Shown: positions 10,797-23,372, counted from the first letter of the stretch. The stretch: DNA of 64,000 nt from Mastigamoeba balamuthi (GCA_902651635.1 CACRSC010000051.1:1-64000), one strand, 5' to 3'. Program-made: numbers and translations. Notes: generated by a model from the letters alone, not told the origin.

Positions 10797-13700
10797 ATGA
10801 GCACCAGCGAGACGGCCGTCGTCATCAGCGACGACGAGCCAGGCACCTGCCTCGGCACCATCTCCTCGCGCCTGTACAACAGCCTCGCCAGTCAGCCAGC
10901 CCACTCCGCCTCCCCCCCCGCGTCCCAGCCCCCCGAATTCAATTCGAATCCCGAGATTCAAAAAATATCCCGCGCGCAGGCGTCGCCGAGGGCGAGAAAT
11001 TCGCGGTGCAGCGCGACGCCTCGCGGGACATCGGCGACGGCGACGCGCTCGCCGTGCGCTCGGCGGCGGGCCAGACGGTGGGGTTCGTGCAGCGCAGCAT
11101 CGCGCACACCCTCGGCCGCGCCGTCGACGCTGGCGTCATCGCGCTCGAGGCCGTCGCGCTGGCCGCGTCACCCGCGGGAATCATGGGGGTGCGTGCGCCG
11201 CCATAAATATCGCCGCGCGGAGATTCCCGGATCCCGGGGGGAAAATCTGGGAAGGTCCCTGCAGGGGGCCACAGTACTCACACTGGTCGCAGGCCCAGCT
11301 CAGGCTGCGCGTGATGCTGAGCGCCGGCGCCACGCGGTCTGAGGTGGACGCCTTCCTGCGCGAGGGCTCCATCGAGCTCACACCCGTGGCTGGCGGTGTG
11401 TCCCCGGCCCGTCCGCCGCAGCCGCAAAACCCGGTGAAACGCGCCGCCGAGGAACCGGCGGCGCCCGCAGCCGCGGCGCCAGCGGCGGTGCAGCCGGCGG
11501 CGGCGCAGCCAGCACAGGCCGCGGGGCAGCAGCTGCCGCCTGTCGTGTGCAGCGCGCTGTGCACGATCACGCCGGTGCTGCGGGACGTGGAGCTGGGGCA
11601 GAAGTTCAGCGTGGAGCGCGAGCCCATCAGCGAGCTGGGCAACGACGTGCTGCGCGTCGAGGGCGCCAAGGGCCCCGTGGGCTACGTCACGCGCGGCCTG
11701 GCCACCAAGATCAGCAGCGGCGTCGACATCGGCATCTTCAAGTGCGTCCGGCGACCACACACACGCGCACACACGACGGCGAGCAGTGCGCAGTGCACTC
11801 GCACTCGCACTCGACTCCCCCACTCCCTCCTCTCCTCCTGGCAGCGCTGGACTAACGACGGGCTCTGCGCTGGGCTCGCCCCCCCGGGGGGCACTTGTTC
11901 CAACTGCCCCGCCCCCCCCCTTTGCATACACGCCTGCCTCTGGGCGCACATACACTCGCAGACTCTCGGCCACAGCGCATAGGCAGTTCGCCTGTGGCGA
12001 CCCGTCGGTGAGTCACATAGTCCCCTCTCTGCGTGCCTCTCTTCCACCGTGGGAGGCACCCAGCTCTCTCCCCTCTCTCCCCCATGCACTGGGCCCCCGG
12101 CCCGTCTCGGCCTCGTCCCGTGTTGTTTGCGCGGGCGTCTCTGACCCGAGTGCCGCTCTCTCAGGGAGACGTGGTGCTGCACTTCCACGCGCAGCCGAGG
12201 ACGGCCAGGGCTGTGCTGCCGTTCCTGCGCGACCACAAGGTGCCGCTGCTGCCGCCCCACGGAGGCCCCACGTCGCCGCCGACTCCCACGAGGCTGCTGG
12301 CGTCGGCGCTGCTGCGCGAGCAGGGCAGCCCTTCTGCCAGGCCCGCGCGCACAGCGCTGGTCTCGTCGGCCCCGCCCAAGCTGGCGGCGCCGCGCGGGCT
12401 GCAGCAGGGCGACTTCATCCCGCCGCCCTATCTCGTCCAGGCGCCCCCGCAGCACCCCTCGTACTCGGCCGCGGCGGCTGCGATAGCGGCCCGCCCGAGC
12501 GTGCACCCGCTGGTCGCCATGGCCGCTGCGGCGGTGGCCTCGTCGCCGGCGATGTCGCACGTGGTGGCGCCGGCGGCGGTGGGCGCGGACGTGGTGACGA
12601 GGAAGATGGACGAGATGCTGCGGCAGGCGCAGGAGAAGCGGTCGAAGCTGGGCACCGCGCAGGAGCCGCCGAGCGTGAGGACGGCGCTGCGCGAGCACCA
12701 GCGCCAGGCGCTGTGGTGGATGCGCTCGTGCGAGGAGCGCACGCGGCAGACCGGGGGGCAGCACGGGCCGTGCGGGGGCATCCTGGCCGACGACATGGGC
12801 CTCGGCAAGACGCTGACGACGCTGTCGCTGATCGCGGGCGACGCCGCCGAGCAGCAGCCGCCGCACCGCAAGGGCGACAAGAAGACGACGCTGGTCGTCT
12901 GCCCGCTGAGCGTGCTGGGCGTGTGGAAGGAGAACATCGAGCGGCACGTGGCGCCCGGGGCGATGCGCTACACCGTGTACCACGGCAGCGGCCGCACGAG
13001 CGAGTTTGACGAGCTGCTCTCGTCCAACGTGGTCATCACGACCTACGGCCTGCTCTCGCACGAGTACGCCGAGGACGAGGCCGCCGAGGCCGCGCAGCAG
13101 TCGTCGTCGTCGGCTGCCGTGGCGCCCGCCGATGGCGGCGGCAGGAAGAGGGCGAGGAAGGGGCTGCTACTGGAGACCGAGTGGTGGCGCGTGGTCCTCG
13201 ACGAGGCGCACACGATCAAGCGGCGCAGCACGCTGGCGGCGCGGGCGGCGTGCGCGCTGCAGGCCAAGTGCAGGTGGTGCCTGACGGGCACGCCGATACA
13301 GAACAGCCTCGACGACTTGCACAGCCTGCTCGAGTTCATCCGCGCCGAGCCGTTCTGCCACCGCAGGGCGTGGGACGTGCTCAAGAGCTCGCTGCGCAAC
13401 AACAGCACTGTGGCCTACCAGCGGCTGCAGTCGGTGGTCGAGGCCTACTGCCTGCGCAGGACCAAGGACACGCGCAGGTCCGACGGGTCGCTGCTCCTGC
13501 AGCTGCCGGCCAAGAGCAACACGGTGGCGCGGGTCGAGCTGTCGCCCGCCGAGCGCACCATCTACGACGCGGTCGAGAAGGACAGCGTGGGCGTCTTCGA
13601 GGCGTACCTCGCCCAGGGCGTGGCCATGAAGAACTACATCCACATCCTCGAGATGCTCCTGCGCCTGCGCCAGGCCTGCTGCCACCCGCGCCTGCTCGTC

Positions 13701-14615
13701 CGCCAGGACTCGTCGTTGCCGCCGTCGCCCCCCGCGGGCCCCGCGGACGCCGCTGCGGCGCCGCAGGCGGGGGCGGGGGCCGAGCGACCGGCCAGGGCGA
13801 TGGACTGCTGCTGCTGGTGCCTGGCGACGACGGACGTGGCGCGGGCGCAGTGCGAGCACTGCTTCTGCCGATCGTGCGTGTCGGACATGGCGCAGGGGTC
13901 GACGCGGTGCCCCGTGTGCGACAGCGCACTCGACCCCGCGCAGATGCTCGAGTCGCTGAGCGCCGTGTCCTCCGCCGACGACGACGAGGAGGACGACGTC
14001 GTCGAGGTGCTGCCGCCGCGGCTGCAGCCGCAGTCTGTGGTGCCGCAGCTGCCGGTGTCGGTGTCGAGCGCGGACTTTGACTCGAGCAGCAAGACAGACT
14101 ACCTGGCGCGGAAGCTGGCGGACATGTGGTTCGCGGACCCCACAGCCAAGGCGATTGTGTTCTCGCAGTGGACGTCGTTCCTCGACATCATCGAGGCGCG
14201 GCTGCACGCTGCACTGGGCGTGCGGACGGGGCGCATCGACGGGAAGATGTGCAGGGGAAGCCGGGAGCGGACAGTGGCGGACTTCCAGGCGCCGGGGAGC
14301 GACATGCGGGTGATGCTGTGCTCGCTGCGGGCCGCGGGGCTGGGTATCAGCCTGACAGCGGCCAACGTGGTGTTCATCATGGACCCGTGGTGGAACCCCG
14401 CGGTGGAGGAGCAGGCGATGGACCGCGTGCACAGGATGGGGCAGCAGAAGGACGTCGTGGTGTACCGCGTCATCGCCAGCGGCACGGTCGAGGAGCGCAT
14501 GCTGGAGCTGCAGAGGAAGAAGGGGCAGCTCGCCGAGGGCGCCTTCAAGAAGATCCCCGCAGAGGCCATGCGCGAGATGCGCATCGCAGACCTCAAGACC
14601 CTCTTCCAGAGATAA
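10797..14615 (+). CDS. HLTF: HLTF/Rad5-like SNF2 ATPase with RING finger and two HIRAN-like domains
   Basis: Exons 10797-10890, 10980-11188, 11293-11745 and 12165-14615 give 1068 residues. Two HIRAN-like domains precede the motor: one spanning exons 1-3 (FAVQRDAS, GQTVGFVQRSIA) and a second at about 185-285 (VLRDVELGQKFSVERE, GPVGYVTRGLA). The SNF2 ATPase follows, with Walker A DDMGLGKT at about 461-468, DEAH at 598-601 and LTGTPIQNS. A C3HC4 RING sits inside the motor at about 800-840 (CCWCLATTD, CEHCFCRSC, CPVC). The helicase C domain has VFSQWTSFLD and DRVHRMGQQ. Rad5/HLTF enzymes remodel stalled replication forks and polyubiquitinate PCNA; HIRAN binds 3' DNA ends. The third intron is long for this genome (419 bp) and its phase-0 donor GTCCGG is less certain. 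Confidence 0.93.
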
Positions 14616-14963
14616 GTGGCGGCAACCGGCACATACGAGAAGACGAATTCCTATGCTTGTTGTTGATCGCCTCCTTGAGGTGGCAGTGCCTTGAGTTGTT
14701 GACGGCTTTGTCCTTGGGGAACTGGGTCTTCGCTGTCACCCGTTCAATGAACTGAAAATAAGACTCACCAGGTACTGACTGGTATGTCAAGGACATTACA
14801 ATGCTGAAATTCCAATTCAATGCCCTTTAATGAAAACGTCTTCTGATAAGCAGCCCAGCCCATCCAATTTCAGAGGCAACAAAGAAGCTTACAAAGCAGA
14901 AATGTTGTCTAACCACAAGCACTGCTATTGCTGAGTACTGGGGTACTGCTGGGGCATTTAGAG
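14616..14963. other. Convergent 3' spacer, no gene
   Basis: A 348-bp AT-richer spacer between the convergent HLTF-like and EF2-like genes. It should hold both polyadenylation regions. Nothing else is seen. Confidence 0.6.
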
Positions 14964-17549
14964 CTAGTCTACGAAGTTGCCGAGGCATGGAATGTCCTCC
15001 TTCATGCCCTTCCTCTTCCGGACAGAGAGGACGACGTGACCGGCTGTTGAGCCTCCATCGAGGGGATCGCCTGGAACGGGCTTCCAATGGTCGAAGATGC
15101 ACTGGCTGAACGCGTGGTTGGCCGTGTTAGCACGGAGGTCGGCTGTAAAGCCGAACGACTCGAGAACGGGCAGATACACACGGATGTAGCGCAGAGGGGC
15201 TCCAGGGCGGGGCTCCTCAGAAATGATCGTGGCACGGCGCTTGTTGAGGACCGAGTGGACGCCGACAATGACCGACTCGGGGCACTGGACGTCGACGAGG
15301 TATACAGGCTCGAGCAGACGGGGCTCGGCAGTCAGCAAGCAGGCGCAATAGCAGCGGTGCGCCGTAGGGATGATAGAACCGGAACCTCGGTGGACGGAAT
15401 CAGCGTGTAGCACGACGTCATACAGGTTATATCGGACGCCGCGGACGTTCTCGTTGCACAGTGCGCCCTCCCTGGTTGCCCACTGAAATGAAGAGATGCA
15501 GTGGTCCTTAATCTCGTGCAAGTACCGGACGGCCGTGGTCATATCGACCAAGCAGTTGGCACCCTTGGCATCAGGGCCGAAGCACCAGATCTTGCGGACA
15601 TCTCTGACATCCCAGCCATACTTCTCGGTGAGCTCGCGGGCACGGGTCATGGGGTCGGCCTTCATTTCGAAGGCGGTGCTCTCGATGGCGTCGGGCAGGC
15701 CCTGGACGAGGGGCTCGGCCTTCATGAACAGACAGTTGTGCCTGTTGGGCGTCTTGCTAATGCACATCCCTGTCGAGAGAGTGCTGACAGTCTCGCGGAA
15801 CGCCACAAAAGGGCCCGAAGTCCTGAGCTCGGCGGTGCAATACTCGTTGCGGAGGACTTTGAGACAGATCTCGAGGTGCTGCTCGCTGACGCAAGCGATT
15901 ATGAACTCGCCCGAAACCTCGGTGTAGCACTGGCACAGAGAGTCTGACTTGGCGAGGCACTTGAGACCCTCGACTAGCTTGGGCAGGTCGGCGGGGTTCT
16001 TGGGCTCGACGGCCACGCGGACAACAGGGCTGGCAAAAAACCTCATGTCCTTGATCGGCCACGCGTCCTCGGCGTCGGTGATGGTGCCCGACTTGACGAG
16101 GAGCTGGTCAACACCGACCAGGCCGATGACGTTACCAGAGGGGCAGTCCTCAACGGGCTGGGTGGTGTGCCCCATCATGAGCAGAGTGCGCTGTATCGTC
16201 TGGATAAAGAGGTCGTCCTTCTTGCCTGTGGTGAAGTTGCCACCCATGATGCGGACCTGCATGCCGGTGTGTATTGTTCCCGAGAAGACACGGCCGAAGG
16301 CGTAGAAGCGCCCGCGGTCGTTGGTAGGCACCATCTTGCTAACGTACATTATAAGCGGGCCATTGGGGTCGCACTTGCGGAAGGCCGTCGCGTAGGGGTC
16401 GTCCTGGGGGCCCGTGTACAGCGTCTCGCAACGGTACTCCTGGGCCGTCGTGGGGCACGGGAGATGCAACACAGCCATGGCCAGCAGGCAGTCGGCAGCG
16501 GGAAGCCACGTGCGCATGACAGCCATGAGCAGGTTCTTCTGTAGCAGGCACTTCTCCTCCGGCTTGAGCTGGATGTTAAGCGCAGTCAGCATTCTCTCGA
16601 TGACGGGCTTGTCGTCGCCCATGATGGCGCTGGCCATCTCGAAGATGGGGTCGAGGATGAAACGGCAGAACGAGCGCCGCAGGTTCGAGCCGTCGTCGGC
16701 CGTGGGGCAGTTCTTCCACTTCCTTCCGTTGGTGTCAAAGTAGTTGTCGCCCCAGAGGCGCTCCATCATCTTGGCCTTATCTACACCGAACTTCTGCGCG
16801 TACATGCGGGCAAACGTGTTCAGCGAGAACGCCCACCGGTGCAGGCCCGAGCCGAACGCGACAGTGCCCTTGGTCGGGTCAACCTGCACGTCTCCCATCT
16901 TGTCGTCGTGGAACGTCGCGATGACGGCGTTGACCGACTCGATGGCGCGGCTGAAAGACTGGTACATGTCCTCGGGGTCGTTCTGGAGCTCCCCCAGCAT
17001 GCAGTCGACGTTGTCGACGACCAGGCACGGCTTGATGCGCTCGCCAAGGGCCTGGCGCAACACAGTCTCGGTCTGCACGCAGACACCCTCGACGCAGTCG
17101 ACGACGACCAGTGCGCCGTCGCTCACACGCAGCGCGGTAGCGGCCTCAGAGCTCATGTCGACGTGCGTGGGCGAGTCGATCATCAGGCTGATGAGGAACG
17201 CCTTGCCCTGCGTGCCCGGGGGGACCTCCTCGTTGAGCTCGAAGTACAGCGGGACGACCGTGGACTTAGTCATGATGCCACGCTCCTGTTCTTCCCCACC
17301 AGGTGGCGTGGAGCTCACCGTCCCGGCCTTAGCCGAGGCGATGATTCCGGCCTTGCAGACCAGCAAGTCGGTGACGGTCTTGCCTGGGTCACCTCAGGAG
17401 AACAGATGAAACCCAGTTGCCCGCTGTCAGGGATCGCTGAGGATGGGCGGTAGTGCACCATGGTCGCCGGGGGCAATGACTATCATGTTGCGGATGTTGG
17501 GCTTGACGTCCATCATAGACCGCAACTGTTCGACGCTGATAAACGCCGA
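14964..17549 (-). CDS. EF2-like translational GTPase paralogue with degenerate G motifs
   Basis: Main exon 17383-14964; upstream exon about 17549-17459, joined phase 1 through a 75-bp intron. About 836 residues align along the whole of eukaryotic EF2. The spliced P-loop reads APGDHGKT (usual AHVDHGKS). The Thr of switch I is replaced (RGIMTKST where EF2 has RCITIKST), the DxxG motif reads DSPT instead of DSPG, and NKMD is replaced by DNVD. The diphthamide loop keeps its His (LHADSVHRGSGSIIPT). The frame is otherwise intact for over 800 codons, with high GC at third positions. The start codon is unresolved: an upstream ATG is cut off by TAG, so a small first exon is likely missing. It is probably a divergent EF2 paralogue with impaired GTP use rather than the housekeeping EF2; a young pseudogene is less likely given the intact frame. 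Confidence 0.85.
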
Positions 17550-18444
17550 CTACAGAATTCGGATCGGATATAACCGGGCCATTAGTGCACCCCCGATGGA
17601 GCCCGAACAAAACCAGACACTCTCGGTAACCACCAGTCGGGGGTGCCCGTGGCACGGCGGGCACTGTGCGCACGGCAAGCACGTGCCCGCTGTCCGAAGA
17701 AGAAAATAATCACAAAAACGAGAGATCCTCAGGGGGATACACCAACTACAGCGGCGCGGTGTGGGGATCACGCCCCGGCATCCAACAGGGTGAGGGTGCG
17801 GGGGATGGCACAGACAGCGCACCATCTTGGTATCCCAGCGTTACAACTCTGAGAGGCTGCAGAGCCAACAGAGATGCCCTCGAATGCCGAAACTGCACTC
17901 GACACGTCAAATACCTGTGTGAACCAACTAATACCTATGATCTTCGATTGGAATGGCCTCAGACTGTTTGAATCTTATTTTCAAGAAAGACTACCAACAT
18001 CGAGCATTGCGAGCACGTACTCAAGCTCCTCCAGGGGCAATTGAGAGGATGGCGGCGTTCGCCGCTGTGTGTATCTCAAAACAGTGTGAGCCAGTCCACA
18101 TCGCGTGTGCTCAACACCGCCGAGACGCCAGAAGGTGATTCTTCGCCCCTCCTCTCCACGCCGCCTGCAGCGGGTATCCCGGGCGGAGGCGTGCGTGCCC
18201 TTTGGTTTCTGATGATCATTCACCGATCAGAATCCGTCAGGCACCACCTGCGTGCCTGAAACGGGGGAGCGCAGAGAAACATGCTGCACACATCGAACCG
18301 TGCACAACATAATGCAGCGCTTGTTACGTTCAGCGCTGGCCGAAATGGACGAGCTCTCGGCCATGGCCATGGCGGCCGAGCAACCGCGTGGCATCGCCCT
18401 GGGTCTGCTGATTGCAGGCGAGAGCCCAACCTCTGCGGCGCCAC
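17550..18444. other. Intergenic region, no gene firmly supported
   Basis: Contains the 5' flank (and probably a tiny first exon) of the EF2-like gene. A plus-strand open frame from 18252 overlaps the small membrane-protein gene antisense; it has no recognisable motif and was not called. Confidence 0.4.
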
Positions 18445-18621
18445 TCAGTCCGAGTCCCACCATTCGTCCGAGTCTGACGAGTCGGAGGAGTCGGAAGAGT
18501 ACGAGCCGTCGTCGTGCATCTGCCTCTCCCTGGGGTGGCGACGATTGTAGATGGAGAGCGCGACCAACAAGGCGATCAGGAGCACCTCCTTGTACTCCAT
18601 CACAGCAGCCAGCAGGTTCAT
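18445..18621 (-). CDS. Small single-pass membrane protein with acidic Ser/Asp tail (58 aa)
   Basis: An unspliced 58-codon frame from ATG at 18621 to TGA at 18447-18445. The N-terminal half is one hydrophobic helix with an acidic/basic break (MNLLAAVMEYKEVLLIALLV), followed by a basic stop-transfer-like patch (YNRRHPRER). The C-terminal half is a Ser/Asp run (SSDSSDSSDSDEWWDSD) that looks like a casein-kinase-2 target. Codon choice follows the window's GC-ending bias. Topology is probably N-out or N-tail anchored with the acidic tail in the cytosol. No family recognised. An upstream exon cannot be excluded, and chance is possible for so short a frame. Confidence 0.5.
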   Translation of the reverse strand: MNLLAAVMEYKEVLLIALLVALSIYNRRHPRERQMHDDGSYSSDSSDSSDSDEWWDSD

Positions 18622-19257
18622 TGCGCGGGCGGGCAGACAGAGTCGCCAACCAGAAGGTGAAATACTGACCCGGAGTCACCGCAAATATCGCCTGCTCACA
18701 ATCTTCTCGAGAAACGCGATGGAAAGCACCACAACTGATCTGTGTGAGCGTCACCTCTTTTTTGGAAACTCGGAGTGCGACCCTGCAGGACCACACCAAT
18801 GGTGCCGCAGGAGTTGATCCAGCAGCGTGCCCCATTCTCCTTCTTCCTTTAGCTGAGAAGATTGGGACCCTGTGAAAGTACTCCAGACCGGCCGTTCTAT
18901 CCAGGGCTCCTGAAATTATGCAGTGCAACCGCTGAAACCGCGCCAATCGCCGTGACAATTCGGCGGCTCTGAGCGTTTCTCGACGCGGCAGTGCGTCTCA
19001 TTGTAATTCGCGTGGATCGGGCATTGGTTATCCGCAGACCAAAGATGTACAAGCGAAAAGGTACCTGCTTAGTACTAACTCGTGAGTCATTACACCAATG
19101 GCACAGTGAGAGCTGAGCCTTTGTGCGGACCGAGCCGCTGTGACGGCTTTTCTCTTACAGATCAGATTCGGAGAAATCTGCTAACAGAGATTTCTTCTGA
19201 AATAATCTGTACCAATTCTGCACCATCTGTCCTCTGACCCCCTCAACGGCAGATCCC
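18622..19257. other. Intergenic region, no gene seen
   Basis: AT-richer spacer between the divergent small membrane protein and the K+ channel; it should carry both promoters. No recognisable coding segment. Confidence 0.5.
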
Positions 19258-22200
19258 ATGCAGTCGCCGCTCAGCTCGCCCGACAGCGGGGACGACCGCC
19301 GCCGGGCGATCTCGGGGGACGCCTGCCGCCCCTCGATGTCGCTGCAGGGCGACAGGCCTCTGGGCAGCCCTCGTTTTGCGCGGAGAGCTGTGCAGCAGTC
19401 CCACAGGGCCAAGCTCGCCCACTGGTTCTACGTCTCCTCCCCTGCCAGCCGCACAATCGTACGCGCCTCCTGCCCTGCTCACACGCTCTCATATGTGTGC
19501 GTCGCTTCTGACGGTAATTTTGCGCAACTCACTTTTTCCCAATTTCCAACACAAAAACCACTTTTCCTGTGTGAAAAAAACCAGGTTCCGCGCGCAAGTC
19601 TCCACGAACTTCGCCATCGCAGATATTAAGGGTGGCTTCCTCATGGAGGTGCGGGGAGGCCTGAAGAGCAGTGTCACTGACCAAAACAAACAAGAAGCGC
19701 TTGTTGGCCCATTATCACATTACCGTGTAGCACAGCTGCGGGCTCTGCAGTTCTCTCATCGGGTGCTCAATTTCCGCTGCCTCTGTCTCGCAGAGGGGTC
19801 GAGGCNCGATTCCCCCCTGGCTGTCCGTGCGGGAAAGCAAACGCCCAGGCGGACTCAACAGCTATGAGTGGCCGGTGTCGCGCTCATTCACAGCCAGTTG
19901 CGCCAATGGTCTTGCTGAATTTTCCGTCTTGTGTTATCTGATCGGGAATGATCGCTCGGTAATTCACACACTGTGGTGGGCAGGACGCAATGCAAGTTGT
20001 TGTCAGCCTGCTGTCAGGCGCGGTATTCGTGGCCGGGACGTATATCGGCGAGAGGCAGGGGTTTGCGATTCTCGGCTATGCCATCAGCTTTTTCTGGTAA
20101 TCGAAAACCGCCGCAAATCAAGGCGGACAACTGACTGATCGCGCTCCGCAGCATCTTGGACTTTATTCTGCGCCTGTACCTTGCCGAGAGCAGGCTGAGG
20201 CACCTCATGGGCATCTACGCCATTGTCGACATCGTCACCCTGCTCCCGCTGCTGCTGCGCGAGGCCGACGAGCTAAACGCGACGTTCGACTCGGTGGTGC
20301 GGCTGCTGCAGGTGCTGCGAGTGGTCCGCCTGTTCCGCCTGAGCGCCTTCACGAACAACGGTGCGCCACCTCGGGGCTGTCCCACAGGGAGGTAGAGCGC
20401 AACTCACGTGCCTTCCTGCCATCCCGCAGCCCTGCAGAATGAAATCTTCACGCTGGTGTTCATCGTGTTTTGCCTCGTCTTCATCTCCACCTCGATCATC
20501 TGCACAATCGAGCCCTGGCCACTGTCTCGGTTCCACACCTCCCTGTACTTTGTCATTGTCGTGCGTCACGACATCCCTTCTCGTTGGTTTAGGCCCACCC
20601 CACGACTCACGTGCGTCTCTCTAGACCATCATGACTGTCGGCTACGGCGACTTTGCGGCTAGAACAGAGGCAGGGCGAGCAGTGGTGATGATACTGCTCA
20701 TCGCCACTCTCATCATCGTGCCCATCCAGACGCAGCACATCTCCAACATCCTGGGGCATAACACTCGTGCGATTCCGCACTGGCCGCTGAGCCGCTGCAC
20801 TAACGCGGCGTGTCAGAGTACTCTGGCTACTACCACAGGCAGCGCAGGCACAAGCACATCATCGTGACGGGGCACATAACGCTCGACAACCTGACGGGGT
20901 TTCTCGAAGAGCTCTACCACGAGGTATGGAGGACCGTGGGAGACGGCTGTTGTGTGCGTCTTCCTGACATACTGTGAGTAGGACAGAGCCATGAGGAGCG
21001 ACGTGCACTGCGTGCTGTTGATGAAGAACAAGCCCAACACGTTCCTCAAGACCTTCATCCGAAGCTCCAAGATGGAAGGGCGCCTCTATGTTCTCATGGG
21101 CAACGCACTTGTGAGTACTGCCCCGCTCGTACGCATGCCATGTCCAACGCTTTCAACAGAAAGACGAGGACCTCGAGAGGGCTGACGTCGACCATGCAGA
21201 CGCTTGTGCGTGTCATTAAGCCATGGGTGCCTTGGACTTAACTATGGCGTCCCAGGCTTTATTCTGTCGGACAGGTGTGTGGAGAACCCAATCGAGGCCG
21301 ACAAGGGTAGGCAGCATACCGCCCTCCCATTTCACTCACTGGCGATACAGAGGTCATTCTTCAGTGCATGGCCCTGAAGCGGTTCCGCAAGGACATCACC
21401 ATCTCCGCACAAATCATCACCACACAGTCCAAGGTACTTTTAAATTCTCAGCAACCAGCGCTCAAGTGAACCACAGAAGTACCTCGCGCCCGTGGGGATC
21501 GAGCAGACACTGTGCTTTGAGGATCTCAAATACGTAAGAACTCCAACAGATCACTCCCTGTCTGAGCGCACGTCCGTGCAGAGCCTGTTGGCGAGGGCTG
21601 TCAAGATTCCAGGATTCAGCACCTTCGTCTGCAACCTGTCGGTTTCGAGCTCATTGCAGCGGGGCGTCAACGCGGACCCCTGGACTCAGGAGTACAGTAC
21701 GACATCGCAACGCGGGGGAACGTCGCCATCTGAATCACCAACACAGATTACGGCCACGGGCAGGAGATCTACGCCTGCCCGATGCCGGACTGCTTCGCGG
21801 GCCGAATGTTCTACGATGTGGTCACCGCACGTGATGCTCTCGCGATGCCCTGCCTCAGACCACCGCTGACACACCCGTTGATCTTCTCGCATAGGTCATC
21901 TACAAGCAGTACGGAGCGACGCTGTTTGCGCTGTCGACAGAGAAGGACGGGGCGACGGTTATGACGCTCAACCCCGGGAGGGACTACGTCACGACGGGCA
22001 GGGAGGTCGCCCTGCTGCTGGCCCAGGACGAGAACGTGATCGCCCACGTGCAGGGCCACGACACCTCGGACGAGGCGCCGCTGCAGGCGAGCAGGCGCCG
22101 CGTGCTGTCAATCGGGCGCCGCAAGAAGCCGTTTGAGGTCAGCATGTTCCCTTCGCTGTCGAGCAGCAAGGGCTCGCTGTCGGGGTCCCTGGCAGCGTCG

Positions 22201-23372
22201 CACACCAGCGTCGCACGGCGGGCGCTGGGGCAGGCACTGTGCAGCAGTTGCAGCGCCAGGGGGCACACGATCGTCTGCTCGGCCGCGATCGGCGGGCTGC
22301 GACTGTTCCTCGAGGAGCTCCGCACGCAGCTGACCGCCCGGTCGCAGATCGTCGTGCTGTGCTCCGAGCCGCCGACAGAGGCTGACTGGGAGCAGCTCGC
22401 CTACATTCCCGACCTGTTCGTCGTCGTCGTGCGTCTTCCGGGAGGGAGTCTACATTTTCTTCTCACAACGACCTCAGGGCACTGCGATGTACTTCGAGGA
22501 CCTGAGGAGGGCGGGGGTCGAGAGCGCAGAACACGTCATCTTCCTGTCGCCCCCGATGAAGCAGGCGCGGGACGAGTCGGGGGACGACACGCTGGCGGAC
22601 GCGGACACGATCCTGGCGTACAACAACCTGCAGCGCAACACGCGGCTGGTCCCCCGCGTCATCGTCGACCTCGTCGCGCTCAGCAACGCCAAGTTCTTCC
22701 GGCCCAAGCGGCTGCCGGCCAAGCTCGCGAGGAAGTGCGGGCTGCTGTTCGTGCCCAGCGTGGCCTCGGGCAGGGTCGTCTGCATGAGCGCGTTCGACGC
22801 GATGCTCGCGCAGACGTACTTCAACCCCTACATCACCAGCGTCATGCAGAGCCTGCTCGAGAACCCCACAGACTCGGCCGACGACTCTCTCTCGTACCTC
22901 CAGCAGATACCACTGCCTGTTGGCACCGTGAGAACTCCCTTTCTTGCCTGAACGACTCTATCGCTTTCTTCATGCTGAACTCTGATTTCTGCAGTGGCAA
23001 ACGTACGGGGAGCTGTTCGAGGAGCTGCTCGCGAGGGGAGCGCTTCCGCTGGGGCTGTACAGGTGCAGGGACGCCAAGGGGTCGCTGGAGCCGTACGTGT
23101 TCACGAACCCGCCGCCTGAGACGCTGCTGGCCAGGGAGGACCTAGTATTCGTGCTCCAGCCCATTGAGCCCGCGGCAGCCCAGCCGCAGATGTGGCGAAC
23201 AGTGTCGCGTATGCTCGTGCCACTGGCGCGCCCTCCTCAGCAGCTGGGCGGCACGGCGACAGGGGAGCAGGCAAGCGGCAGAAACAGGGCATGGGCGCAC
23301 AGTCCATTGCAGGCCGTCGCTTTGTCTCCTGCGACTGCGGACAGCAACACGGACGAGGAGGAGGCTGTATGA
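19258..23372 (+). CDS. Slo/BK-type potassium channel alpha subunit with two RCK domains
   Basis: Eighteen exons: 19258-19424, 19585-19648, 19794-19874, 19984-20096, 20152-20360, 20430-20560, 20625-20766, 20817-20923, 20982-21110, 21160-21205, 21256-21306, 21351-21433, 21477-21533, 21582-21696, 21747-21820, 21895-22428, 22478-22927, 22995-23372; 976 residues. Six membrane segments precede the RCK domains. S4 carries spaced arginines (VVRLLQVLRVVRLFRL) and the filter is TVGYGDF at about 259-265. RCK1 starts HKHIIVTGHITL; the LARAVKIPGFSTF block is typical of Slo. RCK2 ends with TYGELFEELL and TNPPPETLL. Slo channels couple voltage and intracellular ions to K+ efflux at the plasma membrane. No extra S0 helix and no Asp-run calcium bowl are seen. 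The first two introns are the least certain, and N at 19806 affects one codon. Confidence 0.9.

Noticed and set aside
17551-17580. In-frame TAG after an upstream ATG of the EF2-like gene, read as stop-codon reassignment
   Set aside because: All three stop codons end genes normally elsewhere in the window; a missing small first exon explains it better.
18252-18668. 138-codon plus-strand open frame
   Set aside because: Arg/Ser-rich with no motif; the opposite strand offers a coherent membrane protein.
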